Shown: piece by piece, positions 45,612 to 55,738 of the stretch | Layout of the letters: every line of letters begins with the position of its first letter | How positions within the stretch are numbered: position 1 is the stretch's first letter | Origin: an uncultured Chlorobiaceae bacterium | GTDB lineage: Bacteria > Bacteroidota > Chlorobiia > Chlorobiales > Chlorobiaceae | DNA length: 64,000 bases | Assembly: GCA_903882665.1 (NCBI GenBank) | Contig: CAIRXW010000035.1 | Span: 1 to 64,000 of the forward strand | Direction: 5' to 3' | The notes under the pieces: model-generated | What the model was told of the DNA's origin: nothing | What the model saw: only the letters and a program-made list of their open reading frames with translations | Database searches by the model: none | Translations under genes and position numbers: made by a program

Positions 45612-46760
45612 TTATGCAATAAGTTTTTTTGCCGTGTCGCGAGCCCATTGGTCGGCCTGAAGGTAGTCGTCAAGTTCAACAGGCGTATATGCCTTGTGAG
45701 CCTGCATGGTTTTATCGACGATTTCGGCAATCTCGGTAAAACGGATCTTTTGGTCGAGGAAGGCGGCAACGGCAATCTCGTTCGCCGCATTGAGTACCGC
45801 CGGGTATGTTCTGCCAGCTTTCAGTGCGTCAAAGGCGAGGCGCAGTGCCGGGAAGCGCTCCATATCAGGCTCCTCAAATGTGAGCGTTCCGATTTTTGTC
45901 AGGTCAAGTTTCTGGATGCCGCTTTCGCACCGTTCCGGCCAGGAGAGGGCATAGGCAATTGGTGCGCGCATGTCGGGGGCACCAAGCTGAGCCATGACGC
46001 AGCCGTCGATATATTCGACCATGGAATGAATAATGCTCTGGGGATGCACTACAACGCCTATTTTTTCAGCAGGCATGGCAAAGAGCCAGTGGGCTTCGAT
46101 TACTTCAAGCCCTTTGTTCATCATGGTGGCGGAGTCGATGGTGATTTTGGCTCCCATCGTCCACTGCGGGTGTTTCAGTGCCTGCTGAAGCCCTACCTGT
46201 TTGAGCTCTTCAGCAGAGGTGTTGCGGAACGGTCCACCTGATGCGGTAAGAATGATACGCACGACATCTTCTCTTCGGTGGCCCTGAAGTGACTGGAAGA
46301 TTGCCGAGTGTTCGCTGTCAACCGGCAGAAGCTCGACCTTGTGTTTTTTTACCAGATCAGAGACAAGCTCTCCGGCAACGACAAGGGTCTCCTTGTTGGC
46401 AAGGGCGATGTGTTTTCCTGCCTTTATTGCGTTGACGGTCGGGATGAGGCCGGCGGCACCGACAATGGCTGACACAACCATATCAGCCTCTTCGACGGTG
46501 GCAACAGCTACGGTGCCTTCAATGCCATGGAGGATATCGGGTTTATAGTCACCGAGCAGCGCCCTCAGTTTGATGGCTGCATCGCCGTCCATGACGGATG
46601 CCGCAGTGGGCTGAAACTCCTTGATTTGCTGTGCAAGTGTGGCAACATCCTTGCCTGCGGCCAGGCCTGAGATGGAAAATTTCCCCGGGTGCTGCCTTAC
46701 GACATCAAGGGTGCTGAGCCCGATTGAGCCGGTAGAGCCGAGGATGGACAGTGATCTCAT
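45612..46760 (-). CDS. dxr: 1-deoxy-D-xylulose 5-phosphate reductoisomerase
   Basis: A 382-residue enzyme of the MEP isoprenoid pathway. The NADPH site [17 protein letters not shown] (4-20), metal and substrate loop [13 protein letters not shown], and ASGGPFRN and [19 protein letters not shown] are diagnostic. It converts DXP to MEP in the cytosol, needed for quinone, carotenoid and chlorophyll tails. It is first in the dxr-rseP-prfA leftward block. The 163-base gap to the tRNA presumably holds its promoter. Confidence 0.95.
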   Translation of the reverse strand: MRSLSILGSTGSIGLSTLDVVRQHPGKFSISGLAAGKDVATLAQQIKEFQPTAASVMDGDAAIKLRALLGDYKPDILHGIEGTVAVATVEEADMVVSAIVGAAGLIPTVNAIKAGKHIALANKETLVVAGELVSDLVKKHKVELLPVDSEHSAIFQSLQGHRREDVVRIILTASGGPFRNTSAEELKQVGLQQALKHPQWTMGAKITIDSATMMNKGLEVIEAHWLFAMPAEKIGVVVHPQSIIHSMVEYIDGCVMAQLGAPDMRAPIAYALSWPERCESGIQKLDLTKIGTLTFEEPDMERFPALRLAFDALKAGRTYPAVLNAANEIAVAAFLDQKIRFTEIAEIVDKTMQAHKAYTPVELDDYLQADQWARDTAKKLIA

Positions 46761-46923
46761 AAGCGTGACAAAAAAAGGTTACCCTGTTTGCGTGTGAATG
46801 ATTGGCCTGAATTTATACTTTTTCGAGTATGCATACAAATTCGCGATCTTGACGGCTCTGTTGGTATAGTTTTTTCTTTTTGTATTCCAGGGAAATTGTG
46901 TTATAATTGTGGCCAATTGAATC

Positions 46924-46997
46924 GGGTTCCTAGCTCAGTTGGTTAGAGCGGCTGGTTTACACCCAGTAGGTCGGGGGTTCGAATCCCTCGGGACCCA
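46924..46997 (+). tRNA. tRNA-Val (anticodon TAC)
   Basis: Folds as a full cloverleaf. Acceptor GGGTTCC pairs with GGGACCC, and the D arm lies around CTCAGTTGGTTAGAG. The anticodon stem GCTGG/CCAGT holds loop TTTACAC with anticodon TAC. The T arm is GGGGG-TTCGAAT-CCCTC. CCA is not encoded (discriminator A then CAG). A strong terminator follows. Confidence 0.95.
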
Positions 46998-47020
46998 CAG
47001 TCCAGATTACTCTCAAACAA

Positions 47021-47046
47021 AAAGGCAGGGACTCCCTGCCTTTTTT
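47021..47046. terminator. Bidirectional intrinsic terminator
   Basis: A perfect 10-bp stem AAAGGCAGGG/CCCTGCCTTT with loop ACT, followed by T-run on the plus strand and an A-rich 5' flank. It ends the tRNA transcript and also faces the ftsH stop at 47063. Confidence 0.9.
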
Positions 47047-47062
47047 GCGTATTCCCTTTTGT

Positions 47063-49135
47063 TCAGTTTCTCACCTCTCTGAGTCTTGCAACGGCCCTCT
47101 CAAGCTCTGCCTGTTCCTGCTGGCTGAGCTGATCACTGTTGTTCTGAGAGATCACTTGCGGTTCATTTTCCGCAGAATCCTCCTCTTCAGGTTGAACAGG
47201 AAAGAGCCCTTCAGCGCGTTTTCCAAGAATCTCCTCAATCTGCGAGTACTGAAGCATCTCTTTCAAGAGCAACTCGCTGGCAAGTTTTTCCAGCTTTTCG
47301 CGGTGCAGTGTGAGGAGATTTATCACGTGGAGGCGAGAATCTTCAACGATAGCCATAACCTCCCGGTCGATAAGTCGGGCAGTCTCTTCACTGTACTTTT
47401 TGTCGATACCAGGGCTGCCGTAATAGGGATTATTACTCTCGAAGAAGGAGAGGTTGCCGAGTTTTTCGCTCATGCCGTAGACCATGACCATGTTGTAGGC
47501 AATGCTGGTCACCTTCTCAAGATCATTCTGTGCACCGGTTGAGATTTCATTAAAAATGATCTGCTCGGCGATACGCCCGCCAAGAAGTCCGCAGATACGG
47601 GCAAGGAGCTCGGTTTTTGTCATGAGATAGCGATCTTCGAGCGGTATGTTCATGGTATATCCGAGCGCGCTCATTCCTCTTGGCACGATGGAGATTTTCT
47701 GGACAGGGTCGTTTTCAGGCATCATCCAGCTCACAATGGCATGGCCAGCCTCATGATAGGCGACAATCTGCTTTTCACGAGGATTGATGACCTTGTTCTT
47801 TTTTTCAAGTCCTGCAATACAGCGCTCAATGGCATCTTCAAAGTCTTTCATTTCGATGCTCAGCTTGTTGCGGCGCGAGGCAAGCAGGGCCGCTTCGTTG
47901 GCTGTATTGGCAATTTCTGCACCTGCAAATCCAGGGGTCTGTGAGGCAAGGGTTTTCAGGTTGACATCTTCCGACAGGGAGAGTGCCTTGGTGTGTACCT
48001 TGAAAATGTCGATGCGTCCTTTCAGGTCGGGTTTGTCAACCATGATCTGGCGGTCAAAACGGCCCGGCCGGAGCAGGGCTGAATCAAGCACGTCGGGTCG
48101 GTTGGTGGCCGCCATAAGAATGACCCCCTTGTCGGTTGCGAATCCATCCATTTCGACAAGCAACTGGTTGAGGGTGTTTTCACGCTCGTCATTGGCGCCC
48201 ATCATGGCACCCTTTCCCCTGCTGCGGCCAACAGCATCAATTTCATCAATAAAGATGATACAGGGTGCTTTTTCCTTGGCCTGTTTGAACAGGTCTCGGA
48301 CCCTTGCAGCTCCCACGCCGACAAACATCTCCACAAAGTCCGAACCGCTGATGCTGAAAAACGGCACATCAGCTTCTCCGGCAACTGCTTTTGCGAGAAG
48401 GGTTTTACCGGTACCCGGAGGACCGACCAGCAGCACTCCTTTTGGCAGTTTGCCTCCGAGCGTTGTATATTTTTTTGGATCCTTAAGAAAATCGACGACC
48501 TCCATAACCTCAGCCTTTGCCTCGTCGAGGCCAGCAACATCCTTGAAGGTGATGCGGGTATGTTCATCAAGGTTCTCATAGAGTGCGGCCTTGTTCTTTC
48601 CGATATTCATGAACTGCGAGCCCGGTCCGCCCATTCGCCGGAAGACAAAGAAGTAGATGCCGATAAGCAGGGCAAAAGGGAGTATCCACTGAATCAGTTC
48701 ACTGATCCAGGTGTTGCTCGCCATGCCCTGATATTTTATCCCTTTGCTCTCCAGCAGTTCGATAAGCGTGTCGTCGCGCACAGGATTGACTACAATTTCA
48801 TCCTGTTTTGATGTCGACTGTGGCAGGAGGTTGCCAGGGCCCTCCTTCTGCTGTTCCTTTACGGTTGCGATGTTTTGAGCGCCCGGCTTGAGCTTGATGT
48901 ATATTTTTTCCGGAGCTATTTTGACTGATTCAATTTTGTTTTCGGCAATATATTTGCGGAAGTCGCTGTACGCAATCTCCCGTGTTGAGCCTGACCAGAA
49001 AAAGGCAAGCTGCACTCCTATGAGCAGAACAATGACGACCACATAATACATGATCGAAAATTTCGGTCGTGGTATGTTGTTTTCCGGTTCGTTTTTATAG
49101 GGATTTGAAGGTTTCATCGGTTTCTTTGCCATCAA
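47063..49135 (-). CDS. ftsH: ATP-dependent zinc metalloprotease FtsH
   Basis: A 690-residue membrane protease. Two membrane helices flank a periplasmic domain ([18 protein letters not shown] and [16 protein letters not shown]). The AAA domain has Walker A GPPGTGKT, Walker [13 protein letters not shown] and the second region of homology LLRPGRFD. The M41 protease site is HEAGH. It degrades misfolded membrane proteins and regulators. Start is ATG 49135 or the next ATG. The acidic, glutamine-rich tail ([17 protein letters not shown]) is typical. Monocistronic, with the terminator just past the stop. Confidence 0.96.
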   Translation of the reverse strand: MMAKKPMKPSNPYKNEPENNIPRPKFSIMYYVVVIVLLIGVQLAFFWSGSTREIAYSDFRKYIAENKIESVKIAPEKIYIKLKPGAQNIATVKEQQKEGPGNLLPQSTSKQDEIVVNPVRDDTLIELLESKGIKYQGMASNTWISELIQWILPFALLIGIYFFVFRRMGGPGSQFMNIGKNKAALYENLDEHTRITFKDVAGLDEAKAEVMEVVDFLKDPKKYTTLGGKLPKGVLLVGPPGTGKTLLAKAVAGEADVPFFSISGSDFVEMFVGVGAARVRDLFKQAKEKAPCIIFIDEIDAVGRSRGKGAMMGANDERENTLNQLLVEMDGFATDKGVILMAATNRPDVLDSALLRPGRFDRQIMVDKPDLKGRIDIFKVHTKALSLSEDVNLKTLASQTPGFAGAEIANTANEAALLASRRNKLSIEMKDFEDAIERCIAGLEKKNKVINPREKQIVAYHEAGHAIVSWMMPENDPVQKISIVPRGMSALGYTMNIPLEDRYLMTKTELLARICGLLGGRIAEQIIFNEISTGAQNDLEKVTSIAYNMVMVYGMSEKLGNLSFFESNNPYYGSPGIDKKYSEETARLIDREVMAIVEDSRLHVINLLTLHREKLEKLASELLLKEMLQYSQIEEILGKRAEGLFPVQPEEEDSAENEPQVISQNNSDQLSQQEQAELERAVARLREVRN

Positions 49136-49416
49136 TCAACAATCATGGTTATAAATTACAAGACTTCGGTACGCTGTTTACTGCATGCCGACTTTCAAGA
49201 GTCGCCAATTTACGGGATTCTTCCATTTAATGAAGCATCCCGGAAGAAAACATATTATATATTGCCAAGATGTGAAATGAATTTTAGTTGCTATAAGTTT
49301 CAGCAGGGTCGAGGGAGTCATGCTCAGTGGATGTATTGACCTCTTCTGCTCTTTTGAACGGCACTTGTGCGGAAAAGCTTTTTTTATAAAACGATGCAGA
49401 GGCGGGGAGTTGTTTT

Positions 49417-50253
49417 ATGAGTTTTGTTCGAAATAAGGCAAACAGCAGGATATCAGCATTGAAATCGCTTTTGTGCGTTGGACTTGACAGTGATCCCGAG
49501 AAGATTCCGGACGTATTTTCAGAGTACCAGAATCCGGTTGTCGAGTTTAATCGCGCAGTTATCCGGGCGACGTCGGATGTTGCGGTCGCCTATAAGCTGA
49601 ATACCGCTTTTTATGAGGCAAGGGGCATTGCCGGGTTTCACGATATGGAAAAAACACTCGGTTCTATTCCTGATGCCTGCATGACGATTGCTGATGCCAA
49701 GCGGGCGGATATTGGCAATACCAGCAAAATGTATGCCCAGGCTTTTTTTGATCACTGGTCGTTTGATGCCCTTACGATTGCTCCGTATATGGGGTTTGAC
49801 TCCCTTGAGCCTTTTTTTGCCTATAAGGAGAAACTGCTTTTTGTGCTTTGCCTGACGTCGAATGAGGGGTCGGTGGATTTTGAGGAGCAGGTGATGCAGA
49901 ACGGTACTCCGCTTTATCGCTCAGTGCTCGGAAAGGTTGCTTCATGGAGCAGCAATGGCAATGGCGGCGTTGTTGTTGGTGCTACCAAAAGCGGTTTGCT
50001 GGCAGATATTCGCGGCTCAGCGCCGGAGCTTTTTATGCTTATTCCCGGGGTTGGTGCTCAGGGGGGATCGCTTGAAGATGCGGTTCATTATGGTGTTGAC
50101 TCCAACCGCCAGAGTGCGTTGATCAATGTCAGCCGCACTCTGATCTATCCCGCAGCACCTGATGCGGGATCATTTTCATCTATCGATGATTATGAACGGG
50201 CTGTAGCTGTTGAGGCATTGAAAATTCATGACGGAATGATGCGTGTTTTATAA
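49417..50253 (+). CDS. pyrF: Orotidine 5'-phosphate decarboxylase (type 2)
   Basis: A 278-residue type 2 OMP decarboxylase. LCVGLDSDPEKIP is the first conserved strand, and TIADAKRADIGNT carries the catalytic D-x-K-x-x-D. LIPGVGAQGGSLEDAV is the phosphate-gripping region. It makes UMP in pyrimidine synthesis. The ATG is preceded by GCAGAGGCGGGGAG, a usable ribosome binding site. It stands alone before glmS with 113 bases between. Confidence 0.94.
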   Translation: MSFVRNKANSRISALKSLLCVGLDSDPEKIPDVFSEYQNPVVEFNRAVIRATSDVAVAYKLNTAFYEARGIAGFHDMEKTLGSIPDACMTIADAKRADIGNTSKMYAQAFFDHWSFDALTIAPYMGFDSLEPFFAYKEKLLFVLCLTSNEGSVDFEEQVMQNGTPLYRSVLGKVASWSSNGNGGVVVGATKSGLLADIRGSAPELFMLIPGVGAQGGSLEDAVHYGVDSNRQSALINVSRTLIYPAAPDAGSFSSIDDYERAVAVEALKIHDGMMRVL

Positions 50254-50366
50254 CAGGATTGTATTTTTAGCTCGATAAATAATTTTGTCATTCGGCGAGG
50301 TGCCTGGTGAGCCTGCGTGGTCGCGGTGTGCTTTCTGGTGGCGGTTAACAATAAGGTAGATACATT

Positions 50367-52214
50367 ATGTGTGGAATTGTTGGTTATATCGGGTGGCAGG
50401 AAGCGTCACCGTTGCTGCTGAAGGGGCTGAAGCGGCTTGAGTACCGGGGTTATGATTCGGCAGGGATTGCCTTGCTCAACGGCAGCACTCTTTCGGTCAT
50501 GAAGCAGAAAGGGAGTGTCAGCGGCCTTGAAACGGATACGGCTGCGCTCAGAGCGTCAATGCATGCTGCTACGGCAGGTATCGGTCATACCCGCTGGGCT
50601 ACCCATGGTGAACCAAGTGATCGCAATGCTCATCCTCATGTAAATGCTGCCGGGGATATCGCAATCATTCATAATGGTATCATTGAAAACTATTCAGCCC
50701 TGAAGCAGGAGCTGATCTCTGACGGCTACCAGTTTTTGAGTGAAACGGATTCCGAGGTGCTGGTCCATCTGATTGACTGGATATGGCAGCAAGACAAGTC
50801 GCTTGATCTGGAATCGGCTACCCGGAGCGCCCTTTGTCATGTTGAGGGTGCCTATGGACTTTGTGTGATCTCTTCACGTGAGCCGGACAAGATTGTTGTT
50901 GCACGCAAAGGGAGCCCGTTGGTGATCGGTATCGGCGAAGGGGAGTTCTTCATTGCCTCGGATGCAGCGCCTATTGTTGAGCACACCAAAAAGGTGGTTT
51001 ATCTTGCGGACGGGGAGCTTGCCGTGGTGAAACGTGGAGGCTATTATGTTAAATCAATTGAGAATATCGAACAGGACAAGATTGTCACTGAACTTGATTT
51101 TTCACTTGAAAAAATAGAGAAAGGTGGTTTTGAACACTTCATGCTCAAGGAGATATTTGAGCAGCCGGAGGTCATGCGAGATGTCATGCGTGGGCGTGTA
51201 CGACTTGATGAAGGTCGGGTAATTCTCGGCGGGATAGCTGATCATCTCGATCGCCTGAAGCAGGCAAAACGCATTGTGATCTGCGCCTGTGGTACAAGCT
51301 GGCATGCCGCTCTGCTTGGCGAATATCTTATTGAGGAGTTTGCCCGCATTCCTGTCGAGGTTGATTATGCTTCGGAGTTCAGGTATCGTAACCCTATTGT
51401 CGGTGTCGATGATGTGGTCATTGTGATTTCCCAGTCTGGTGAAACCGCCGATACCCTGGCGGCGCTTCGTACGGCGAAGGAAAAGGGTGCTCTGGTCATG
51501 GGTATCTGTAACGTTGTCGGTTCCACAATAGCCCGAGAAACCGCTTGTGGCATGTACACCCATGCCGGCCCTGAAATCGGCGTTGCTTCAACCAAAGCGT
51601 TTACTGCCCAGGTGATCATGCTCTATATGCTGGCCTTGTCGCTCAGCAAGGACAGAACACTCTCTCAAAATGAGATTGCCCTGCATCTCAGGGAACTTTC
51701 AGAGATTCCTGAAAAAGCCGCACGGATTTTTCAGCTTGACAGTCAGATCAAATTGATAGCGGAGCGTTTCAAGGATGCAAAAAATGCTCTCTATCTCGGA
51801 CGTGGTTTCAACTTTCCCGTCGCGCTTGAAGGTGCGCTGAAACTCAAGGAGATCTCCTATATCCATGCAGAAGGCTATCCGGCAGCCGAAATGAAGCATG
51901 GTCCGATTGCTTTGATCGACGAGGATATGCCTGTTATTTTTATTGCTACCCGTGACAGTACCTATTCCAAGATTCTCAGCAATATCGAAGAGGTGCGAAG
52001 CCGTAAGGGGCGGGTTATTGCCATTGCAAGTGAGGGGGATACGGAGGTCAGTCGTCTGGCCGAAGAGGTCATTTATATCCCGCAGGCTTCCGGGCCGATT
52101 ACGCCTCTCCTTGCGGTCATTCCCCTGCAGCTCCTCGCTTATCATATTGCTACACTCCGGGGTTGCAATGTTGATCGTCCGCGAAACCTCGCAAAATCGG
52201 TGACCGTAGAATAG
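50367..52214 (+). CDS. glmS: Glutamine--fructose-6-phosphate aminotransferase
   Basis: A 615-residue enzyme. Cys2 in MCGIVGYIGW is the N-terminal nucleophile of the glutaminase domain (1-230). Two SIS sugar-isomerase domains follow (ICACGTSWHAALLGEYLIE and FKDAKNALYLGRGFNFPVALEGALKLKE), and the C-terminus ends NLAKSVTVE. It supplies glucosamine-6-phosphate for peptidoglycan and LPS. No glmS ribozyme is visible in the 113-base leader. Standard length. Confidence 0.95.
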   Translation: MCGIVGYIGWQEASPLLLKGLKRLEYRGYDSAGIALLNGSTLSVMKQKGSVSGLETDTAALRASMHAATAGIGHTRWATHGEPSDRNAHPHVNAAGDIAIIHNGIIENYSALKQELISDGYQFLSETDSEVLVHLIDWIWQQDKSLDLESATRSALCHVEGAYGLCVISSREPDKIVVARKGSPLVIGIGEGEFFIASDAAPIVEHTKKVVYLADGELAVVKRGGYYVKSIENIEQDKIVTELDFSLEKIEKGGFEHFMLKEIFEQPEVMRDVMRGRVRLDEGRVILGGIADHLDRLKQAKRIVICACGTSWHAALLGEYLIEEFARIPVEVDYASEFRYRNPIVGVDDVVIVISQSGETADTLAALRTAKEKGALVMGICNVVGSTIARETACGMYTHAGPEIGVASTKAFTAQVIMLYMLALSLSKDRTLSQNEIALHLRELSEIPEKAARIFQLDSQIKLIAERFKDAKNALYLGRGFNFPVALEGALKLKEISYIHAEGYPAAEMKHGPIALIDEDMPVIFIATRDSTYSKILSNIEEVRSRKGRVIAIASEGDTEVSRLAEEVIYIPQASGPITPLLAVIPLQLLAYHIATLRGCNVDRPRNLAKSVTVE

Positions 52215-52317
52215 CAAGGGGATGCAGGCTAATAGCTCCTGGGAATTATTATGTTCCGTCATTCGTTAGTGAACCCGAATCTCTTTTTGCGGTAATATTT
52301 CTCTTCACTGAAACGTT

Positions 52318-53268
52318 ATGGACTATATGCGAGGCCATGTTCTTGTTACCGGAGCTACTGGCGTCATCGGTGCTCAGCTTGCGTTAAGGCTTATTGAACG
52401 GGGAGAAAAGGTTGTTCTTCTTGTTCGTTCGCCTGAAGCGGCAGCTTATAAAGTTCCCGGAGCTGCTGGTTATATTCAATGGGATTCGGAGATGGAAGAG
52501 GGTGAGTGGTGCGGTTTTGTCAACGGGTCGAAGGCTGTGATTCATCTTGCAGGAAAACCTTTGCTTGAAAGCCGCTGGAACGAGGCTCATAAGGCGGAGT
52601 GCTATGATTCGAGAATTCTTGGAACCCGCCATATTGTTTCTGCGATCGCCAGTGCGGCAGAGAAGCCGGAGGTATTCATTTCCTCTTCGGCAATCGGTTA
52701 TTACGGATCCTTTGAGCGCTGTGATGATACTCCTGAACTGGCCGAGTCGGGCAAAGAGGGAAGTGATTTTCTCGCAAAGATCTGTTTCGATTGGGAAAAG
52801 GAGGCTCTTGTGGCCGAAAAGTGTGGTGTGCGCCTTGTCTTGTTGAGGACGGGTATTGTGTTATCGACAAGAGGCGGGATGCTCCAGAAAATGCTGACAC
52901 CCTTTAATTTCTTTCTTGGCGGACCGATTGGTTCAGGTCTTCAGTGCATCTCCTGGATTCATGTCGATGACGAGATCGCCTGCATTATCGAAGCGCTCGA
53001 TAATCCTGCCTATCGCGGCCCAATCAATCTGGTCAGTCCGCAACCTGTTTCCATGAAAGAGTTTGCCCGCACGCTTGGAGTGGCTCTTGGCCGACCATCC
53101 TTGCTGCCAGTGCCAAAGCTTGCTGTCCAGCTCCTTCTCGGCGAAGGCGGAGAGTATGCTGTGAAGGGTCAGCGAGTAAACCCTGTTTTTCTGCAAAAGC
53201 AGGATTTCGCATTCAGCTATCCGAAGCTATCCGATGCTCTTGAAGAGCTGATTGCCAACAGGAAATAA
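52318..53268 (+). CDS. TIGR01777-type NAD-dependent epimerase (YfcH-like)
   Basis: A 316-residue extended SDR protein. The NAD loop is LVTGATGVIGAQLA (about 9-22), FISSSAIGYYG lies near 120, and LRTGIVLSTRGGMLQKML and a DUF1731-like C-terminus (ALGRPSLLPVPKLAVQLLLGE) identify the TIGR01777/YfcH group. The substrate of this family is not established. It starts at ATG 52318 after a short gap from glmS. Confidence 0.9.
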   Translation: MDYMRGHVLVTGATGVIGAQLALRLIERGEKVVLLVRSPEAAAYKVPGAAGYIQWDSEMEEGEWCGFVNGSKAVIHLAGKPLLESRWNEAHKAECYDSRILGTRHIVSAIASAAEKPEVFISSSAIGYYGSFERCDDTPELAESGKEGSDFLAKICFDWEKEALVAEKCGVRLVLLRTGIVLSTRGGMLQKMLTPFNFFLGGPIGSGLQCISWIHVDDEIACIIEALDNPAYRGPINLVSPQPVSMKEFARTLGVALGRPSLLPVPKLAVQLLLGEGGEYAVKGQRVNPVFLQKQDFAFSYPKLSDALEELIANRK

Positions 53269-53301
53269 ACTGTTTTATAAAATATTTAAACGGAGTAAGC
53301 A

Positions 53302-53799
53302 ATGGGTACAAGAGGGCGTGAAATTGTTGGAGAGCATCTTCCCCGTGTTCTTGAATTGCTCAACAAGGCTTTTGCAGATGAATGGCTTGCCTATTACCAG
53401 TACTGGCTTGGAGCAAAGGTGGTTCAGGGGCCTATGAAAGATGCGGTTATTGCAGAACTTCTGCAGCATGCCGCCGATGAACTCCGTCATGCTGATATGG
53501 TAACGGCAAGGATCATTCAGCTTGGCGGCACACCGGTAACCTCTCCCCTCGAATGGTTCACCTTGTCGAACTGCGGTTATGCAGCTCCCGATGATCCCTT
53601 TGTAAAAAAAATACTTGAGCAGAATATTGCAGGCGAACAGTGCGCTATCAACGTCTATAACAGCATCATTTCAGAGATCGGTTTCAAGGATCCGGTTACC
53701 TACAATCTTGCTGTTCAGATTCTTCAGGATGAGGTGCAGCATGAGGAGGATCTGCAGGCCCTTTTCGAGGATCTCGGCGTTTTTCTTGTCAGATCATAG
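53302..53799 (+). CDS. Ferritin-like di-iron protein
   Basis: A 165-residue four-helix bundle. Glu and ExxH ligands appear in both helix pairs: NKAFADEWLAYYQYWLGAKV with DELRHADM, and EQNIAGEQCAINVYNSIISE with DEVQHEEDL. This is the bacterioferritin/Dps-like group with a complete ferroxidase centre. It probably stores iron or removes peroxide. An upstream CGGAG lies 6 bases from the ATG. It is followed by a clear terminator. The subfamily (bacterioferritin versus DPS-like) is not settled. Confidence 0.88.
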   Translation: MGTRGREIVGEHLPRVLELLNKAFADEWLAYYQYWLGAKVVQGPMKDAVIAELLQHAADELRHADMVTARIIQLGGTPVTSPLEWFTLSNCGYAAPDDPFVKKILEQNIAGEQCAINVYNSIISEIGFKDPVTYNLAVQILQDEVQHEEDLQALFEDLGVFLVRS

Positions 53800-53823
53800 C
53801 CGGTTCAGTATTCCGGAAGCTAT

Positions 53824-53861
53824 AAAAAGCCGGTCAGCGTGCACGTGCTGACTGGCTTTTT
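53824..53861 (+). terminator. Intrinsic terminator after the ferritin-like gene
   Basis: AAAAAGCCGGTCAGC pairs with GCTGACTGGCTTTTT around a GTGCACGT loop, with one G-T pair, then a T-run. It lies 25 bases after the stop. Confidence 0.88.
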
Positions 53862-53995
53862 GTGCGTCAAGCCATCCAAAACGCTACAGATGCGTAACAA
53901 AAAACGACCGGATTTTGGTTTTAGTTAAAAAAATAACTACATAGATGTCGTTACTATTAATTATTAAGGTTTTCTCAAATTCATCTGATCTTGTT

Positions 53996-55327
53996 ATGAG
54001 GAAAAGAGTTTTAACGGCATCGCTGTTTCTGTTGGCAGCAATGTTATTTCAGGGGACAGCTCATGCCGCTGAAACGGTGGTTACCGATACCGGTACAACC
54101 TCGTGGATGCTGACCTCTACGGCACTGGTTCTGCTTATGATTCCTGGACTTGCGATGTTTTATGGCGGTCTTGTCCGAACAAAGAATGTGGTTGGTACCA
54201 TGATGCACAGTTTTGCTGCCATGGTGATTATCGGTGTGCTTTGGCCGCTGGTTGGTTATGCGCTGAGTTTCGGGCCAAGTATTCTTGGCGGTTTTGTCGG
54301 GTGGGACAGCAGGTACTTTATGCTGCAGGGTATTGATGAAGCCATTATGCCTACGCATATTCCTGAATATGTGTTTGCCATGTTCCAGGGTAAATTTGCC
54401 ATCATTACTCCGGCGCTTATTGCCGGCGCTTTTGCTGAACGGGTCAATTTTAAAGGGTATGCCCTCTTCATTGCCCTCTGGAGTATTTTGGTTTACAGTC
54501 CGATCTGTCATTGGGTATGGGCGGCTGACGGCTTCCTTTTCAATCTTGGGGCGATGGGTGCAATTGATTTTGCCGGGGGCACTGTTGTTCATATTTCTTC
54601 AGGTGTTACAGCCCTTGTTGCAGCGCTTTATCTTGGCAAAAGGCGTGGTTATCCAAACAATGTCATGCAGCCGAATAACCTGGTGATGACCCTTATCGGT
54701 GCAGGTCTTTTGTGGGTTGGATGGTTCGGCTTCAATGCCGGGAGCGCCATTGCCAGCAATCTTGCAACTGCCAGAGCGCTTACCGTCACACAGGTCGCCG
54801 CCGCTGCGGGGGCGTTTACCTGGATGATTATTGAAATAATCCAGCATGGCAAGGCAACCGGTCTTGGTGTTGCATCGGGAATTCTTGCCGGTCTTGTTGC
54901 CATCACTCCGGCGGCTGGCGTTGTTCAGCCCTCAGGCGCGTTTGCTCTCGGCGCCCTGGCAGCAGTTTTTTGCTACAGTGCAATTCTTATCAAGAGCAAG
55001 CTTGGTTATGATGACAGTCTTGATGCTTTTGGTGTTCATGGCGTGGGCGGTATTGTCGGCGCTCTTTCCCTGGTGTTTTTCATTCGTCCGGCATGGATGG
55101 CTGAAGCTGCCACAAAAGTCGGGGGGAGCTGGACACTCTGGCAGCAGTTTGGGGTTCAAGCTACGGCGGTAGGAGTTACCATTGTTTATGCCGCTGTTGT
55201 CTCGTTTATTTTGCTTGTTCTGGTTGAAAAAACCATTGGTCTGCGTATCAACGAAGATGAAGAGATGTCCGGTCTCGATCACAGCATGCATGGTGAGCAT
55301 GGATATGGTCTTATCAACCTTAACTAA
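53996..55327 (+). CDS. amt: Ammonium transporter
   Basis: About 443 residues from ATG 53996. This start gives a clean signal peptide (KRVLTASLFLLAAMLFQG, cleavage after AHA), as usual for bacterial Amt. About eleven helices follow. MIPGLAMFYGGLVRTKNVV is the Amt signature, and the twin His pore is in DSLDAFGVHGVGGIVGAL. It conducts ammonium into the cell and is gated by a trimeric PII. The PII gene follows by 9 bases. The tail has several His residues (LDHSMHGEHGYG). Confidence 0.94.
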   Translation: MRKRVLTASLFLLAAMLFQGTAHAAETVVTDTGTTSWMLTSTALVLLMIPGLAMFYGGLVRTKNVVGTMMHSFAAMVIIGVLWPLVGYALSFGPSILGGFVGWDSRYFMLQGIDEAIMPTHIPEYVFAMFQGKFAIITPALIAGAFAERVNFKGYALFIALWSILVYSPICHWVWAADGFLFNLGAMGAIDFAGGTVVHISSGVTALVAALYLGKRRGYPNNVMQPNNLVMTLIGAGLLWVGWFGFNAGSAIASNLATARALTVTQVAAAAGAFTWMIIEIIQHGKATGLGVASGILAGLVAITPAAGVVQPSGAFALGALAAVFCYSAILIKSKLGYDDSLDAFGVHGVGGIVGALSLVFFIRPAWMAEAATKVGGSWTLWQQFGVQATAVGVTIVYAAVVSFILLVLVEKTIGLRINEDEEMSGLDHSMHGEHGYGLINLN

Positions 55328-55336
55328 CACGTCGCA

Positions 55337-55678
55337 ATGAAACTGATAACCGCAATCATTCAGCCTGACAGGCTCGATCATGTTCGTGAGGCATTGATCC
55401 AGGCCGATATAACAAGAATTACCGTCAGCCGAGTAACTGGTCATGGCCGACAGGAGGATATCGAAATTTACAGAGGCCAGAAAATAGCGCCCAACCTGAT
55501 TCCGAAAATCAGGCTCGATATTGCCGTCAATAATGAGTTTGTTGATATTACGGTCGATACCATCATTGATGCTGCCAGCCATGGCGATGGCGAAATCGGT
55601 GACGGGAAGATTTTTATTACCGCGCTTGAAGAGTGTATCCGCATAAGGACAAAAGAGCGTGGCGGAAAGGCGATATAA
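55337..55678 (+). CDS. PII nitrogen regulatory protein, T-loop without Tyr51
   Basis: A 113-residue PII protein. B-loop HGDGEIGDGKIF and the T-loop start GHGRQEDIEIYRG are intact. Tyr45 corresponds to Tyr46 of E. coli GlnB, but the modified Tyr51 is missing (GQKIAPN replaces GAEYMVD), and the T-loop looks one residue shorter. Uridylylation therefore cannot occur in the standard way, and regulation would depend on ATP/ADP/2-oxoglutarate binding. It is cotranscribed with amt, so it is probably the GlnK-like gate of the transporter. A terminator hairpin follows. Confidence 0.9.
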   Translation: MKLITAIIQPDRLDHVREALIQADITRITVSRVTGHGRQEDIEIYRGQKIAPNLIPKIRLDIAVNNEFVDITVDTIIDAASHGDGEIGDGKIFITALEECIRIRTKERGGKAI

Positions 55679-55699
55679 CAAACCCTCCATTTTATCGAA

Positions 55700-55732
55700 A
55701 AGGGCAGTCCCGCTTTTGCCGTGACTGCCCTT
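55700..55732. terminator. Terminator hairpin after amt-PII, between convergent genes
   Basis: A perfect 10-bp stem AAGGGCAGTC/GACTGCCCTT with a 13-base loop. It has only a short T-run (TTGCTG), but its place between convergent genes supports termination. Confidence 0.65.
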
Positions 55733-55738
55733 GCTGCG

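Noticed and set aside
50254-50366. Possible glmS ribozyme ahead of glmS
   Set aside because: The 113-base leader does not show the conserved ribozyme core or cleavage site.
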